Below, one piece after another: positions 1-9,723 of a DNA stretch of 64,000 nucleotides. The notes under the pieces were generated by a model, which had not been told where the DNA came from, did not search any database, and worked only from the letters and a program-made list of their open reading frames with translations. This DNA is from Flavobacteriaceae bacterium. Lineage in GTDB: Bacteria > Bacteroidota > Bacteroidia > Flavobacteriales > Flavobacteriaceae. Position 1 is the first letter of the stretch, and every line of letters begins with the position of its first letter. The stretch is taken from positions 1-64,000 of the forward strand of contig JAFMLE010000004.1 of assembly GCA_017852395.1 (NCBI GenBank), read 5' to 3'. The position numbers were made by a program, and so were the translations under genes.

Positions 1-317
1 CTGTAGGGAAACAGTTTGGTCCCAACCGTTGCTACGACCACTTTTTGTCCTTTGGCTACATTGGGAGCACCACAGACAATAGGTAGGGGAGTGTCACCTC
101 CTATAGTTACGGTAGTAATTTTTAGACGGTCAGCATTGGGATGTTTTTCACAAGTTAATACTTCACCAACGACTACACCTTTTAGACCGCCTTTGATAGA
201 TTCATATGCTGTTGTTCCTTCTACCTCCAAACCTAGATCGGTGAGCATTTCGGAAACTTGGTCAATAGTGAGTGTTGTTTTTAAATATTCATTGAGCCAG
301 TTGAGAGATATTTTCAC
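1..317 (-). CDS. pheT: Phenylalanyl-tRNA synthetase beta subunit, N-terminal part (runs off window)
   Basis: Reading the minus strand from a GTG at 317 gives about 105 codons beginning KISLNWLNEYLK and running open to the window edge. This matches the conserved start of PheT, the beta chain of the alpha2-beta2 enzyme that charges tRNA-Phe. The stretch GEVLTCEKHPNADRLK is the beginning of the EMAP-II-like tRNA-binding domain found near the N-terminus of bacterial PheT. No in-frame ATG gives a better start, so GTG is chosen; the ORF track shows only an antisense shadow here. A TAnnTTTG box lies 39 nt upstream. The 3' end and the catalytic-like domains are outside the window. Confidence 0.93.
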   Translation of the reverse strand, partial: MKISLNWLNEYLKTTLTIDQVSEMLTDLGLEVEGTTAYESIKGGLKGVVVGEVLTCEKHPNADRLKITTVTIGGDTPLPIVCGAPNVAKGQKVVVATVGTKLFPY

Positions 318-356
318 GTTCTAAAAGGGTTTTATATCCGAAATAAAGTCGTCCTG

Positions 357-364
357 CAAATATA
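357..364 (-). promoter_or_regulatory. Probable -7 promoter box of pheT (TATATTTG)
   Basis: On the minus strand TATATTTG matches the Bacteroidota -7 consensus TAnnTTTG. It lies in the 71-bp gap between the recG stop and the pheT start, 39 nt before the GTG, which implies a short untranslated leader. I did not see a convincing -33 element. Confidence 0.5.
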
Positions 365-388
365 ATAATCTATTAGAGATGGTGTTCG

Positions 389-2488
389 CTAACTGATATA
401 ATTCCAAATGTTTTTGAAGGCACCTAAAGCCGTATAAGTTTTACGAATGGGGGCATTAGCAGGATGAAGCAGCTCAGGGTCTTTTTTGAGAATTGCTGCG
501 GCCCATGCACGAGCGGTTTTGAGCAATTGCTGGTCTTTGGCGAGGTCGGCAATTTTAAGTTGCAATAGACCACTTTGTTGGGTGCCCATTAGGTCACCAG
601 GGCCTCTGAGTTTAAGATCTACTTCGGCAATCTTAAACCCATCGTTTGTTTGGACCATAGTATTGAGACGGGTAGTTGCATCGTCAGAAAGTTTATGGCT
701 ACTCATTAGTATGCAATAACTCTGATCGTTGCCCCGACCAACACGCCCTCGCAATTGATGTAATTGCGATAAACCAAATCGTTCGGCACTTTCGATTACC
801 ATTACTGAGGCGTTGGGTACATTGACACCCACTTCGATAACGGTTGTGGCTACCATGATTTGGGTTTGCCCGTTTACAAATCGCGCCATTTCATAGGCTT
901 TATCTTCTGCTTTCATTTGACCGTGTACAATACTGATTTGGTAGTCTGGAGTTGGAAAATCCCTAGCAATGCTTTCATATCCATCCATCAAATCTTTGTA
1001 GTCCATCTTTTCGGACTCTTGAATCAGCGGATATACGATGTAAACTTGTCGCCCTTTATTGATTTCTTCTTTTAGAAATTGAAACACTTTAAGACGATTT
1101 TTATCAAAGCGATGTACGGTTTTTACGGCTTTTCTTCCAGGTGGTAATTCGTCGATGATCGAATTGTCGAGATCGCCATAGAGACTCATTGCCAGCGTTC
1201 GGGGTATTGGGGTTGCGGTCATCACCAAAACATGGGGAGGCAAGGTGTTTTTTTTCCACAATTTGGCCCTTTGGGCGACACCAAATCGATGTTGTTCATC
1301 GATGATGGCCAAGCCCAAATTGTTGAACACCACTTTGTCCTCCAAGAGCGCATGTGTGCCCACAATAATTTTTAGTTTTCCTTCTTTTAGGTCTTCTAGT
1401 AAAGGGGTACGATCGGTTTGCTTAACGCTGCCTGTCAGAATCCCAACTTGCAGATCCATGTTTTCTAGAAGCGATGAAATCGATTGAAAATGTTGTTGGG
1501 CCAATATTTCTGTTGGGGCCATGATGCAGCCCTGGTAGCCATTGTCTATGGCGAGCAATAGGGCCATAAATGCAACTATTGTTTTGCCCGAGCCAACATC
1601 GCCTTGCAAAAGGCGGTTCATTTGAGCGCCAGTACCCATATCAGAACGAATTTCTTTCAATACTTTTTTTTGGGCGTTGGTCAATTCAAAAGGAAGGATT
1701 TTGTTATAAAATACTTTAAAATGGGTTCCTACTTTAGAAAAAATATAGCCCTTTATTTTCTGTTTGCGTTCTTGATTTTTCTTCAATAATTGCAATTGTA
1801 TATAAAAAAGCTCCTCAAATTTTAGCCGAAATTGCGCACGCCCAAGTGCCTCGTGGCTGGTCGGAAAATGAATTTGCTGTAACGCCTCACGTTTAGGAAG
1901 TAGGCCGAGTTGCTTCATCAGATTTTCTGAAAGCGATTCGCTAAATCCGTTTTGAGCAGCATCAAACAACGCCATCATCATTTTATGTATAATCCGCTGT
2001 GAGATCCCTCTTTGTGCCAGTTTTTCAGTACTTGGATAAAGCGGTTTTAAGGCAATCTTTGGTCCTTGTTCAAACAATGATAGAAGTTCCATTTCTGGAT
2101 GCGGCATAGAGACAAGTCCGTTATACCAATTGAGGCGACCAAAAATCACATATGTTTCGTTTTTGCGAAGCCCTTCCATAATCCATTTATACCCACGAAA
2201 CCAAACGAGTTCTAACCGACCTGTTTCATCCTCAAATTGCGCACAAAGGCGTTTGCCCCTTTTTTGTTGAATCAATTGCAAATCGGTTACACGGCCCACG
2301 ATTTGTACTTCAGCAGTACTTTGTGGCAATGCGGCGATTTTGAAAGTTGTGCTTCGGTCGATATATCGATTGGGAAAAAAATGCAATAAGTCTTGAAAGG
2401 TATAGATCCCCAGTTCGGATTGCAGCAACAACGCACGGTTAGGTCCTACGCCTTTGAGGTATGCTATTGGTGTTTGTAGTGGATCCAT
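389..2488 (-). CDS. recG: ATP-dependent DNA helicase RecG
   Basis: A 699-residue protein, the usual RecG length. RecG remodels stalled replication forks and branch-migrates Holliday junctions. The N-terminal third carries the wedge/OB region (PIAYLKGVGPNRA at the start). The helicase core follows: Walker A LLQGDVGSGKT around residues 293-303, the DEQH box (IDEQHRFG) near 394, motif III MTATPIPRTLA, and motif VI QLRGRVGRG near 576. The C-terminus has the RecG-specific DLKLRGPGDLMGTQQSG stretch. It is divergent from the patatin gene across 87 bp and lies upstream of pheT on the same strand. Confidence 0.97.
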   Translation of the reverse strand: MDPLQTPIAYLKGVGPNRALLLQSELGIYTFQDLLHFFPNRYIDRSTTFKIAALPQSTAEVQIVGRVTDLQLIQQKRGKRLCAQFEDETGRLELVWFRGYKWIMEGLRKNETYVIFGRLNWYNGLVSMPHPEMELLSLFEQGPKIALKPLYPSTEKLAQRGISQRIIHKMMMALFDAAQNGFSESLSENLMKQLGLLPKREALQQIHFPTSHEALGRAQFRLKFEELFYIQLQLLKKNQERKQKIKGYIFSKVGTHFKVFYNKILPFELTNAQKKVLKEIRSDMGTGAQMNRLLQGDVGSGKTIVAFMALLLAIDNGYQGCIMAPTEILAQQHFQSISSLLENMDLQVGILTGSVKQTDRTPLLEDLKEGKLKIIVGTHALLEDKVVFNNLGLAIIDEQHRFGVAQRAKLWKKNTLPPHVLVMTATPIPRTLAMSLYGDLDNSIIDELPPGRKAVKTVHRFDKNRLKVFQFLKEEINKGRQVYIVYPLIQESEKMDYKDLMDGYESIARDFPTPDYQISIVHGQMKAEDKAYEMARFVNGQTQIMVATTVIEVGVNVPNASVMVIESAERFGLSQLHQLRGRVGRGNDQSYCILMSSHKLSDDATTRLNTMVQTNDGFKIAEVDLKLRGPGDLMGTQQSGLLQLKIADLAKDQQLLKTARAWAAAILKKDPELLHPANAPIRKTYTALGAFKNIWNYIS

Positions 2489-2575
2489 GCGTGTATGAAT
2501 AAAACGAAAATACGGGATTTCTGCATTTGATCTTTGAGAAGTTTTTAAATTTATAGGGACAAATTCATTTAAACT

Positions 2576-3466
2576 ATGCGTGCTTTAGTCATTTCGGGAG
2601 GGGGCAGCAAAGGGGCCTTTGCAGGTGGAATTGCACAATATCTTATCGAAGAGGCCCAGCACCAATACGATTTTTTCCTCGGAAGCTCGACCGGTAGTTT
2701 GCTCATTAGTCATTTGGCCATGGGGGAGTTGTCCTACATCAAAAATGTGTTTACCTCGGTTACTCAAGACCATATTTTTAGTAATTGCCCATTTACAATT
2801 CGATATAAAAATAAGATACCCACCATTGGCATTCACCACCTCAATGTGTTAAAAAATTTTATTAAAGGGCGTAAAACCTTTGGCGAAAGTTTGGCACTGC
2901 GCAGACTCATTGGCCAAACCTTGCCAAAAGAACATTTTAAAATCATACAGCAGCAAAAAAAACAAATAATAGTGACCGTATCCAATTTGACAACCAATAA
3001 AGTCGAATACAAAAAGGCGTCAGATTGCAGCTATGAGGATTTTATTGATTGGATTTGGATTTCATGCAATTATATTCCCTTTATGAGTTTGGTTCAGAAA
3101 AACCAGTCCGAGTATGCCGATGGCGGCTTGGGCTGCATCGTTCCAATCTCAAAGGCTTTTGAAATGGGGGCAACTCATGTTGACGCCATCATGCTTAATA
3201 CCGCGGTCCCACAAATCAACAGAATGCCTACCCGTAATGCCTTTGATGCACTGACTGTGTTGTTTGATTTTATGGTCGACCAAATTGCAGAGCACGACCT
3301 CGCACTTGGAAAAATGACTGCCAAAGCCTATGATGGGAGTTTACGTGTTTTTCATACCCCGCAAGTGTTGACGACCAATTCGCTGATTTTCGACCAACAA
3401 AAAATGAATCATTGGTGGGCAGAAGGATTTGCTTATGCCCACCAAAGTATAACTAAAGGAATTTAG
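2576..3466 (+). CDS. Patatin-like phospholipase family protein
   Basis: A 296-residue cytoplasmic-looking protein with the patatin hydrolase signature: the glycine-rich oxyanion loop GGGSKGAFAGG at residues 8-18, the nucleophile elbow GSSTG (Ser of GxSxG) near residue 38, and the catalytic Asp in ADGG near residue 182. It lacks a signal peptide or barrel domain, so it belongs with the short bacterial patatins rather than the secreted PlpD type. The substrate is unknown; acyl-ester hydrolysis of lipid is inferred from the family. Its stop overlaps the stop of the convergent M20 gene by 4 nt (TTAG). Confidence 0.88.
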   Translation: MRALVISGGGSKGAFAGGIAQYLIEEAQHQYDFFLGSSTGSLLISHLAMGELSYIKNVFTSVTQDHIFSNCPFTIRYKNKIPTIGIHHLNVLKNFIKGRKTFGESLALRRLIGQTLPKEHFKIIQQQKKQIIVTVSNLTTNKVEYKKASDCSYEDFIDWIWISCNYIPFMSLVQKNQSEYADGGLGCIVPISKAFEMGATHVDAIMLNTAVPQINRMPTRNAFDALTVLFDFMVDQIAEHDLALGKMTAKAYDGSLRVFHTPQVLTTNSLIFDQQKMNHWWAEGFAYAHQSITKGI

Positions 3467-4734
3467 TTTTTAAGATAATCTAGTGTGAGTTGTGTCATGG
3501 CTTTTACACCGAGCAACAAACTGGCATCATCTACATAAAAACCGGGTGTGTGGTGTGAGGGTGCGTCCGCTTCAGGAACATCGGTTGGTGTCCCTCCTAG
3601 AAAAAAATAAAACCCAGGAATTTTACTCTGAAAATATGAGAAATCCTCAGCACCGGTAATCGCACGCATCAGCTCTACTTTGTCACTGCCCGCAACTTTT
3701 TGAAGACTTTTTACAGCAAAAGCGGTAAGTTCAGGATCGTTATATGTGATATCGGTACCGTCTTGTATATCAACCGTAGCGGTTGCTCCATGCGCTTCTG
3801 CAATAGATGTTACTAATGTTTTCATACGTTCACGAATTACTTCTTTCATATCCCGATCCAAAGTTCGGATGGTACCAATCATTTGCAATGATTCTGGAAT
3901 GATGTTAAAACGTACTCCAGAATGTATGGAGCCTACAGAAACTACTGCCGCTTCTTTGGTCAACTCCGAATTTCTACTGATGAGTGTTTGTAAACCTGTG
4001 ATGATTTGCGCCCCCGTAACAATAGGATCAACGCTCTGCCATGGGGTTGATCCATGTGCCTGTTTTCCTTGTATATCAATGACAAAACGCTGTGAGGCAG
4101 CCATGGTACCTCTGGGTTTGTAGCGAATTTTACCTACGTGGGTTCCCGAATTGATGTGCAATCCAAAAATGGCATCTACATCAGGGTTTTGCAACACACC
4201 TTCTTCTATCATGTATTTTGCACCTCCTTTTTCGCCTTCAGGCGCTCCTTCTTCAGCCGGTTGAAAAATAAATTTGACGGTCCCTGCAAAATTGGTGTTT
4301 TTTGCCAAAATTTCTGCTGCACCCATCAGAATGGCAACATGGGTATCATGACCGCAAGCATGCATAACGCCTACCTCTTGACCGTTGTATTGTGAGACCA
4401 CTTCGGATCGATAGGGGAGTGCATTGCGCTCGGTTACGGGTAGCGCATCCATGTCGGCTCTAAGGGCCACTACTTTTCCAGGCTTTTTGCCTTTCAAAAT
4501 TCCAACCACGCCCGTATGGGCCACGCCAGTTTGTACTTCCATACCCAGTGCGCGAAGATGATCTGCTACTTTTTGAGCGGTGTTAAATTCGCGGTTTGAC
4601 AGTTCTGGGTTTTGGTGAATCTCATGACGCCACTGAATGACTTTTTCTTCGATATTCTGATATTGAGCTTCTAAGTTTTTTTGACCTTGCACAAGGCATG
4701 GAAGCAAAAAAAGGATCCAAATTAAATTTTTCAT
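3463..4734 (-). CDS. M20 family amidohydrolase (N-acyl-amino-acid / hippurate hydrolase type), exported
   Basis: A 423-residue protein with an N-terminal signal peptide (MKNLIWILFLLPCLVQGQ), so probably periplasmic. It has the M20D hallmarks: HACGHDTHVA holding metal ligands, QPAEEG with the catalytic Glu, a central dimerisation domain, and the late GAEDFSYF metal-ligand segment. Relatives hydrolyse N-acyl amino acids, hippurate or the IAA-amino-acid class; the sequence does not tell which. Start at ATG 4734, divergent from uvrD across 96 bp. Confidence 0.9.
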   Translation of the reverse strand: MKNLIWILFLLPCLVQGQKNLEAQYQNIEEKVIQWRHEIHQNPELSNREFNTAQKVADHLRALGMEVQTGVAHTGVVGILKGKKPGKVVALRADMDALPVTERNALPYRSEVVSQYNGQEVGVMHACGHDTHVAILMGAAEILAKNTNFAGTVKFIFQPAEEGAPEGEKGGAKYMIEEGVLQNPDVDAIFGLHINSGTHVGKIRYKPRGTMAASQRFVIDIQGKQAHGSTPWQSVDPIVTGAQIITGLQTLISRNSELTKEAAVVSVGSIHSGVRFNIIPESLQMIGTIRTLDRDMKEVIRERMKTLVTSIAEAHGATATVDIQDGTDITYNDPELTAFAVKSLQKVAGSDKVELMRAITGAEDFSYFQSKIPGFYFFLGGTPTDVPEADAPSHHTPGFYVDDASLLLGVKAMTQLTLDYLKN

Positions 4735-4833
4735 TAAACGTTATTTATGGTTGATTTTTTCTAAATATAAGGTGTTTATAATTATTTGTCCACTTGGGCC
4801 TCGTGATTTTAATTAATAAGTATTTTTGAGGTG

Positions 4834-7161
4834 ATGTCACCAGAACAATCTTATCTCAAAGAACTCAACGAAGCCCAACAGCAACCGGTACTTCACAAAG
4901 ATGGCCCTTTGATGGTTATTGCAGGAGCAGGATCGGGCAAGACACGAGTTTTGACGTATAGAATCGCCTATTTGATGCAGCAAGGTGTCGACGCCTTTTC
5001 CATATTGGCTTTAACGTTTACCAATAAGGCTGCTCGAGAAATGAAAACACGAATTGCGGATCTAGTAGGAGCAAGTGAGGCCAAAAATTTGTGGATGGGC
5101 ACTTTTCATTCTGTTTTTGCGCGTTTGCTTCGTGCTGAAGCAGACAAATTGGGTTTTCCAAACAACTTTACCATCTATGATACCCAAGATGCCGATCGCT
5201 TGATCGCATCGATTGTTAAAGAAATGGGGTTGGATAAGGATGTTTACAAATACAAACAACTTCGTAATCGGATATCGGCCTTCAAAAACAGTTTGATAAC
5301 TGTAAATGCCTATTTTAAAAATCCCGAACTTCAAGAAGCCGATGCCATGGCACGACGTCCAAAAACGGGTGATATCTACCGTGAATACGTCGAACGCTGT
5401 TTTAAGGCCGGTGCAATGGACTTTGACGATTTATTGCTCAAAACAAATGAATTGCTTAATCGTTTTCCAGATGTTTTGGCAAAATATCAAGATCGTTTTC
5501 GCTATATCATGGTCGATGAGTATCAAGACACCAATCATTCTCAATACCTTATTGTTCGGACCTTATCGGATAAATTTCAAAACATTTGTGTGGTAGGTGA
5601 TGATGCCCAAAGTATTTATGGATTTCGAGGGGCAAACATCAACAACATCCTAAACTTTCAAAAAGACTATGCCGATGTTGCGGTTTATCGTTTGGAGCAA
5701 AATTATCGATCGACCAAGACCATCGTCAATGCAGCCAATACGATAATTGCGCATAACAAATCTAAAATAGACAAAACCGTTTGGACATCAAACGGGCAAG
5801 GCGAGCGCATCTTGGTCAAGCGTTTAGCCACCGATGCCGAAGAAGGGCGTTGGGTAGCGTCGTCTATTTTTGAATTGAAAATGCAAGAACAGCAACGCAA
5901 CAAGGATTTTGTGATTCTTTATCGTACCAATGCCCAATCCCGTGCTATGGAAGATGCGCTCAGAAAACGGGATATTCCGTATCGTGTTTTTGGCGGATTA
6001 TCATTTTATCAACGTAAAGAGATCAAAGACATATTGGCCTATCTCAGGATTTTGGTCAATCCCAAAGATGAAGAAAGTTTGAAGCGAATTATCAATTTTC
6101 CGGGGCGGGGAATTGGGCAGACAACGATTGACAAATTGATTATTGGCGCCAAGGAACATCAAATAACGTTGTTTGAAGTGATTCAGGCCTGTAATAGTTT
6201 GCCGTTGGGCCTAAACGCGGGCACTCAAAATAAGCTCCAACAATTCTATACCCTAATTCATTCTTTACAGATTGAAAATGAAAACGCCAACGCTTTTGAA
6301 ATAGCCGATAAGGTTATCAAAAGAACTGGAATGATCAACGAACTAAAAAAAGATGGCACTCCTGAGGGGGTAGCACGGATTGAAAATATTGAAGAATTGC
6401 TCAACGGTATTCGTGATTTTACCGAAGGGCAACTCGAGATTGCCGACGCAACGGGCAGCTTAACGGAGTTTTTAGAAGATGTTGCACTTGCCACTGATTT
6501 TGATAACGACAAGGACGAACACGCTGATCGGGTATCATTAATGACGGTTCATTTGGCCAAAGGACTCGAATTTACAAACGTGTTTATTGTAGGGATGGAA
6601 GAAGATCTTTTTCCTTCAGCACTAAGCCTCAACACTCGAAGTGAATTGGAAGAAGAACGACGTCTCTTTTATGTAGCCTTGACACGTGCTGAACGTAGAG
6701 CCTTTTTGAGCTATGCCTTGACACGCTACCGATGGGGTAAATTGATCGATGCCGAACCAAGTCGTTTTATCGACGAAATTGATGAAAACTATTTGGACAA
6801 GGACATCCCAAAGGATGATTATGTCTTTAAACCATTTATTGACAAAAATATATTTGACAGTCCACCGGCAAAACAAACTCCTGTCAAAAGCTTACCACAG
6901 GAAAAAGTACGACTCAACACTAGTCCAACCCCTGCACAACTCGGGAGGCTTAAAAAGATTAATAGTTCCCAAACTAATAGCCCAACAGCTGATCTAATAC
7001 AACTAGAACCTCAAATGAAGGTAGAGCATAATCGATTTGGTAGGGGCGTGGTAATCGTAGTTGATGGAAAAGGAAATGATAAAAAGGCGACCATAAATTT
7101 TGCAGGCGTAGGTGAGAAAAAATTATTATTGCGCTTTGCTAAGCTCAAAATCATTCCCTAA
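4834..7161 (+). CDS. UvrD/PcrA-type 3'-5' DNA helicase
   Basis: A 775-residue superfamily 1A helicase. Visible motifs: Walker A AGAGSGKT at about 30-37, motif II VDEYQDT near 227, GDDAQSIYGFRGA, LEQNYRST, motif V TVHLAKGLEF near 570 and motif VI LTRAERR. The tail (MKVEHNRFGRGVVI to the end) is the small beta-rich domain of PcrA/UvrD that contacts RNA polymerase in relatives. It acts in nucleotide excision repair and in removing proteins from DNA. The track starts at GTG 4831; I prefer the adjacent ATG at 4834. Its stop overlaps the next gene start (TAATG), implying translational coupling. Confidence 0.95.
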   Translation: MSPEQSYLKELNEAQQQPVLHKDGPLMVIAGAGSGKTRVLTYRIAYLMQQGVDAFSILALTFTNKAAREMKTRIADLVGASEAKNLWMGTFHSVFARLLRAEADKLGFPNNFTIYDTQDADRLIASIVKEMGLDKDVYKYKQLRNRISAFKNSLITVNAYFKNPELQEADAMARRPKTGDIYREYVERCFKAGAMDFDDLLLKTNELLNRFPDVLAKYQDRFRYIMVDEYQDTNHSQYLIVRTLSDKFQNICVVGDDAQSIYGFRGANINNILNFQKDYADVAVYRLEQNYRSTKTIVNAANTIIAHNKSKIDKTVWTSNGQGERILVKRLATDAEEGRWVASSIFELKMQEQQRNKDFVILYRTNAQSRAMEDALRKRDIPYRVFGGLSFYQRKEIKDILAYLRILVNPKDEESLKRIINFPGRGIGQTTIDKLIIGAKEHQITLFEVIQACNSLPLGLNAGTQNKLQQFYTLIHSLQIENENANAFEIADKVIKRTGMINELKKDGTPEGVARIENIEELLNGIRDFTEGQLEIADATGSLTEFLEDVALATDFDNDKDEHADRVSLMTVHLAKGLEFTNVFIVGMEEDLFPSALSLNTRSELEEERRLFYVALTRAERRAFLSYALTRYRWGKLIDAEPSRFIDEIDENYLDKDIPKDDYVFKPFIDKNIFDSPPAKQTPVKSLPQEKVRLNTSPTPAQLGRLKKINSSQTNSPTADLIQLEPQMKVEHNRFGRGVVIVVDGKGNDKKATINFAGVGEKKLLLRFAKLKIIP

Positions 7162-7778
7162 TGGCTGAATACTTAACCTTTTATCCGAATTCGATTAATA
7201 TCAAATATATTGAGCAGGCTGTAGCTGTTTTAAATGCGGGCGGGGTGATTATTTATCCCACCGATACGGTCTATGCGATGGGCTGTTTAAGCACACACAA
7301 AAGGGCATTGCAGCGATTGGCTCAAATAAAAGATGTCAAACTCGAAAAAGCACCCTTTAGTTTTTTGTTCGAAAGCATCAGCGCGCTATCGCAATATGTA
7401 AAACCCTTAGATAATTCAACGTTTAGGCTTCTAAAAAGTACACTACCAGGGCCCTATACCTATATTTTGGCTACACACAATCGGATTCCAAAACCCTTTG
7501 ATAAGCGAAAAACTTTGGGGGTTCGGATTTCAGACCATCCGGTATTAAAAGCACTACTGCCAAAATTAGATGCACCGCTGATTACAACATCATTGCACGA
7601 TGAAGACCACATAAAAGACTATACGACCGATCCAGAAATTATTTATGAATACTGGGCGTCCCAAATCGATCTGATGCTCGCTTGTGGTTTTGGAGACAAT
7701 GTTCCATCTACAGTAGTTGATCTTACGACTCCAGACCCTACACTAATTCGGATAGGTAAGGGTCCTTTTGATTTTTAG
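7161..7778 (+). CDS. Sua5/YciO/YrdC family L-threonylcarbamoyladenylate synthase-like protein
   Basis: 205 residues with the YrdC fold signature: VIIYPTDTVYAMGC near 32-45, LPGPYTYIL, and KRKTLGVRISDHP. TsaC/Sua5 makes the threonylcarbamoyl-AMP used with TsaB/D/E for the t6A modification of ANN-decoding tRNAs. The protein has only the YrdC domain. YciO and TsaC are close paralogues and I cannot separate them by eye, so no symbol is given. The start overlaps the helicase stop by 1 nt. tsaE, a partner in the same pathway, lies at the far end of the window but is not linked. Confidence 0.87.
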   Translation: MAEYLTFYPNSINIKYIEQAVAVLNAGGVIIYPTDTVYAMGCLSTHKRALQRLAQIKDVKLEKAPFSFLFESISALSQYVKPLDNSTFRLLKSTLPGPYTYILATHNRIPKPFDKRKTLGVRISDHPVLKALLPKLDAPLITTSLHDEDHIKDYTTDPEIIYEYWASQIDLMLACGFGDNVPSTVVDLTTPDPTLIRIGKGPFDF

Positions 7779-7786
7779 CAAAAAAA

Positions 7787-7811
7787 AAAGCACACCCTTG
7801 AGGTGTGCTTT
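7787..7811. terminator. Bidirectional intrinsic terminator between YrdC-family gene and OmpA-like gene
   Basis: AAAGCACACC and GGTGTGCTTT form a perfect 10-bp stem around a 5-nt loop (CTTGA). It is preceded by a run of A and followed by T, so it can act on both strands. It sits between two convergent genes and is the only classic bidirectional terminator I found in the window. Confidence 0.9.
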
Positions 7812-7831
7812 TTATATGTTCAGTACAGAAA

Positions 7832-8686
7832 TTAGTTTGCTGCTTGCATTCCTTGCTGAATCAAGTCATAGAATTGATCCAATTTAGGAAGAACAACAAT
7901 ACGAGTTCTTCTGTTTTTTGCTCTGTTTTGAGCATTGTTGTTGTCAAACAAAGGCATGTAATAGCTTCTACCAGCAGCGGTCATACGCTCAGGAGCTACA
8001 CCAAAATCTTGTTGCAATACGCGAACAACAGAAGTAGCACGTTTTACACTCAAATCCCAGTTGTCTAACAAAATATCATTTTTGATTGGCACGTTGTCCG
8101 TATGACCTTCTACCATAAATTCGATATCTGGTTTGTCATTGACAACCTTAGCAACTTTACCCAAAACCTCTTTGGCTTCACGAGTTACCATGTAGCTACC
8201 ACTTCTAAAGAGTAGTTTATCCGAAATCGAAACATATACGACTCCTTTTTCTACGTTGATTTCGATATCGTCATCGTTTAGGTTCCCCAAAGCACCTTTA
8301 AGGCTGGTAACTAAAGCTAGCGTTACAGAATCTTTCTTAGTAACCGCGTCTTGCATGCGTTGGATGCGAACGTCTTTTTCTTTAATGCTTTCTAATGAGC
8401 GCTCAAGGTTTTCGGCCCCTTTTTGAGATAGAGTTGTTAGATTCCCAATATTATCAATTAAATCTTGGTTGTTTGCTTTCAAGAATTTGTTTTGTTCTGT
8501 GAGTGTTGCCAGTTGTGCTTCTGCAGCATCTTTTGCTTCGTTACAAGCATTGAGTTTTACAGTAGCAGAGTCCAACATGGTCTTTGTCTCTTGCTGTAGT
8601 TGCTCCAATGTCGCATATTTCTTTTGGGAAACACACGAAACCAAAAGTCCAGCAGAGAGTGTAAGTAATAAAAAGCTTTTTTTCAT
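7832..8686 (-). CDS. OmpA family lipoprotein with coiled coil
   Basis: 284 residues from ATG 8686; the track start at 8695 is a TTG three codons upstream and less likely. MKKSFLLLTLSAGLLVSC is a lipoprotein signal with the lipobox Cys near residue 18. Residues about 25-130 are rich in heptad-like Glu/Gln/Leu and look like a coiled coil. The C-terminal half is an OmpA peptidoglycan-binding domain (FMVEGHTDNVPI, NWDLSVKRATSVV, NRAKNRRTRIVV). It should tether the outer membrane to peptidoglycan. A TAACTTTG promoter box lies 23 nt upstream, and the gene ends in the shared terminator. Confidence 0.93.
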   Translation of the reverse strand: MKKSFLLLTLSAGLLVSCVSQKKYATLEQLQQETKTMLDSATVKLNACNEAKDAAEAQLATLTEQNKFLKANNQDLIDNIGNLTTLSQKGAENLERSLESIKEKDVRIQRMQDAVTKKDSVTLALVTSLKGALGNLNDDDIEINVEKGVVYVSISDKLLFRSGSYMVTREAKEVLGKVAKVVNDKPDIEFMVEGHTDNVPIKNDILLDNWDLSVKRATSVVRVLQQDFGVAPERMTAAGRSYYMPLFDNNNAQNRAKNRRTRIVVLPKLDQFYDLIQQGMQAAN

Positions 8687-8709
8687 TTTCGTCAAATTGT
8701 TTAATAGTT

Positions 8710-8717
8710 CAAAGTTA
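8710..8717 (-). promoter_or_regulatory. Probable -7 box of the OmpA-like gene (TAACTTTG)
   Basis: Minus-strand TAACTTTG fits TAnnTTTG and lies 23 nt upstream of the ATG. A TTG trinucleotide about 21 nt further upstream (in ATTGTGTC) could serve as the -33 element. Confidence 0.55.
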
Positions 8718-8727
8718 AAAAATCAGT

Positions 8728-9723
8728 TTAAAAAGACACAATATCCTTGTATTTTTTCTTTTTATGTATGAAATATTTTATTACAACGCTGTTTGTCGAA
8801 TGATATTGTGACAAACTCCTTTTTGACCTTTTTACAAACATTTTTCTAAACGCACGATAAAAGTGCCAATGTGCTTTGATGATCGCACTGCAATGAACTG
8901 GTTTGCCACGCAGCAAAAAATGTATTCCCGCAATTCCATCGAACACAAGTCGCATAAAAAGAACGCTTATCAACTGCTTTTTTGGCAGGTTTTTGACCAA
9001 CATAAAAAGTGAATTTCTAAAATTCAAGAACGTCTTGCGTGGGGAGGGTGCAAGGGTGGCACCTCCCAAATGATATACTTTTGAAGCACCTATAGAATAA
9101 ATCTGATGCCCTTGATTTTGAAATCGCCAGCAAAGATCGATCTCCTCTTGATGTGCAAAAAAATCCGAATCAAATCCTTTTTGTTCTTTGAAGTCCAGAG
9201 CGCGTACAAAAAAACAAGCGCCACTGGCCCAAAAAATCTTTGCATCGGCGTCAAATTGCCCTTCATCCTTTTCGATATGATCAAAAACCCGTCCTCGACA
9301 AAAGGCAAACCCATAACGGTCTATGAATCCTCCAGCAGCACCTGCATATTCAAAACAGGCTTTGTTTTTAAAATCTAAAATATGGGGTTGCGCAGCTACC
9401 GTTTTAGGATGTTTTTCAAAATGTGAGACTACAGGAGCTAACCAACCAGCCGTAACCTCAATATCTGTATTGACCAACGCGTATAGATCAGTGTCAATGT
9501 GGGCCAAGCCCTTGTTGTAGCCGGCAGCAAACCCATAATTCTGATCTAAAGAGACCACGCCAATGGAAGGATAGTGGTTTTTTATAAAATCAATAGAATC
9601 ATCGGTCGAAGCATTATCAATGACCCACAAATCTGCATCAATCGTATGGCGTGTCAGAGCAGGTAGAAACTGCTCCAAAAGCTTGCGACCGTTCCAGTTT
9701 AATAAGACAACGGCTACCTTCAT
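8728..9723 (-). CDS. Glycosyltransferase family 2
   Basis: 331 residues with a GT-A fold: VAVVLLNWNGRKLL at the N-terminus, VIDNASTDDS near 35-45, and LVNTDIEV as the DxD-like metal/nucleotide-sugar site. The later FFAHQEEIDLCWRFQNQG and GGATLAPSPRKTFLNFRN segments are typical of rhamnosyltransferase-like GT2 enzymes. It probably adds a sugar to a cell-surface glycan; donor and acceptor are unknown. The start ATG overlaps the stop of the upstream gene (ATGA), so the two are likely translated together. Confidence 0.92.
   Translation of the reverse strand: MKVAVVLLNWNGRKLLEQFLPALTRHTIDADLWVIDNASTDDSIDFIKNHYPSIGVVSLDQNYGFAAGYNKGLAHIDTDLYALVNTDIEVTAGWLAPVVSHFEKHPKTVAAQPHILDFKNKACFEYAGAAGGFIDRYGFAFCRGRVFDHIEKDEGQFDADAKIFWASGACFFVRALDFKEQKGFDSDFFAHQEEIDLCWRFQNQGHQIYSIGASKVYHLGGATLAPSPRKTFLNFRNSLFMLVKNLPKKQLISVLFMRLVFDGIAGIHFLLRGKPVHCSAIIKAHWHFYRAFRKMFVKRSKRSLSQYHSTNSVVIKYFIHKKKKYKDIVSF

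Noticed and set aside
16-324. 102-aa plus-strand ORF at window start
   Set aside because: Antisense to pheT, whose conserved N-terminal sequence is clear on the minus strand.
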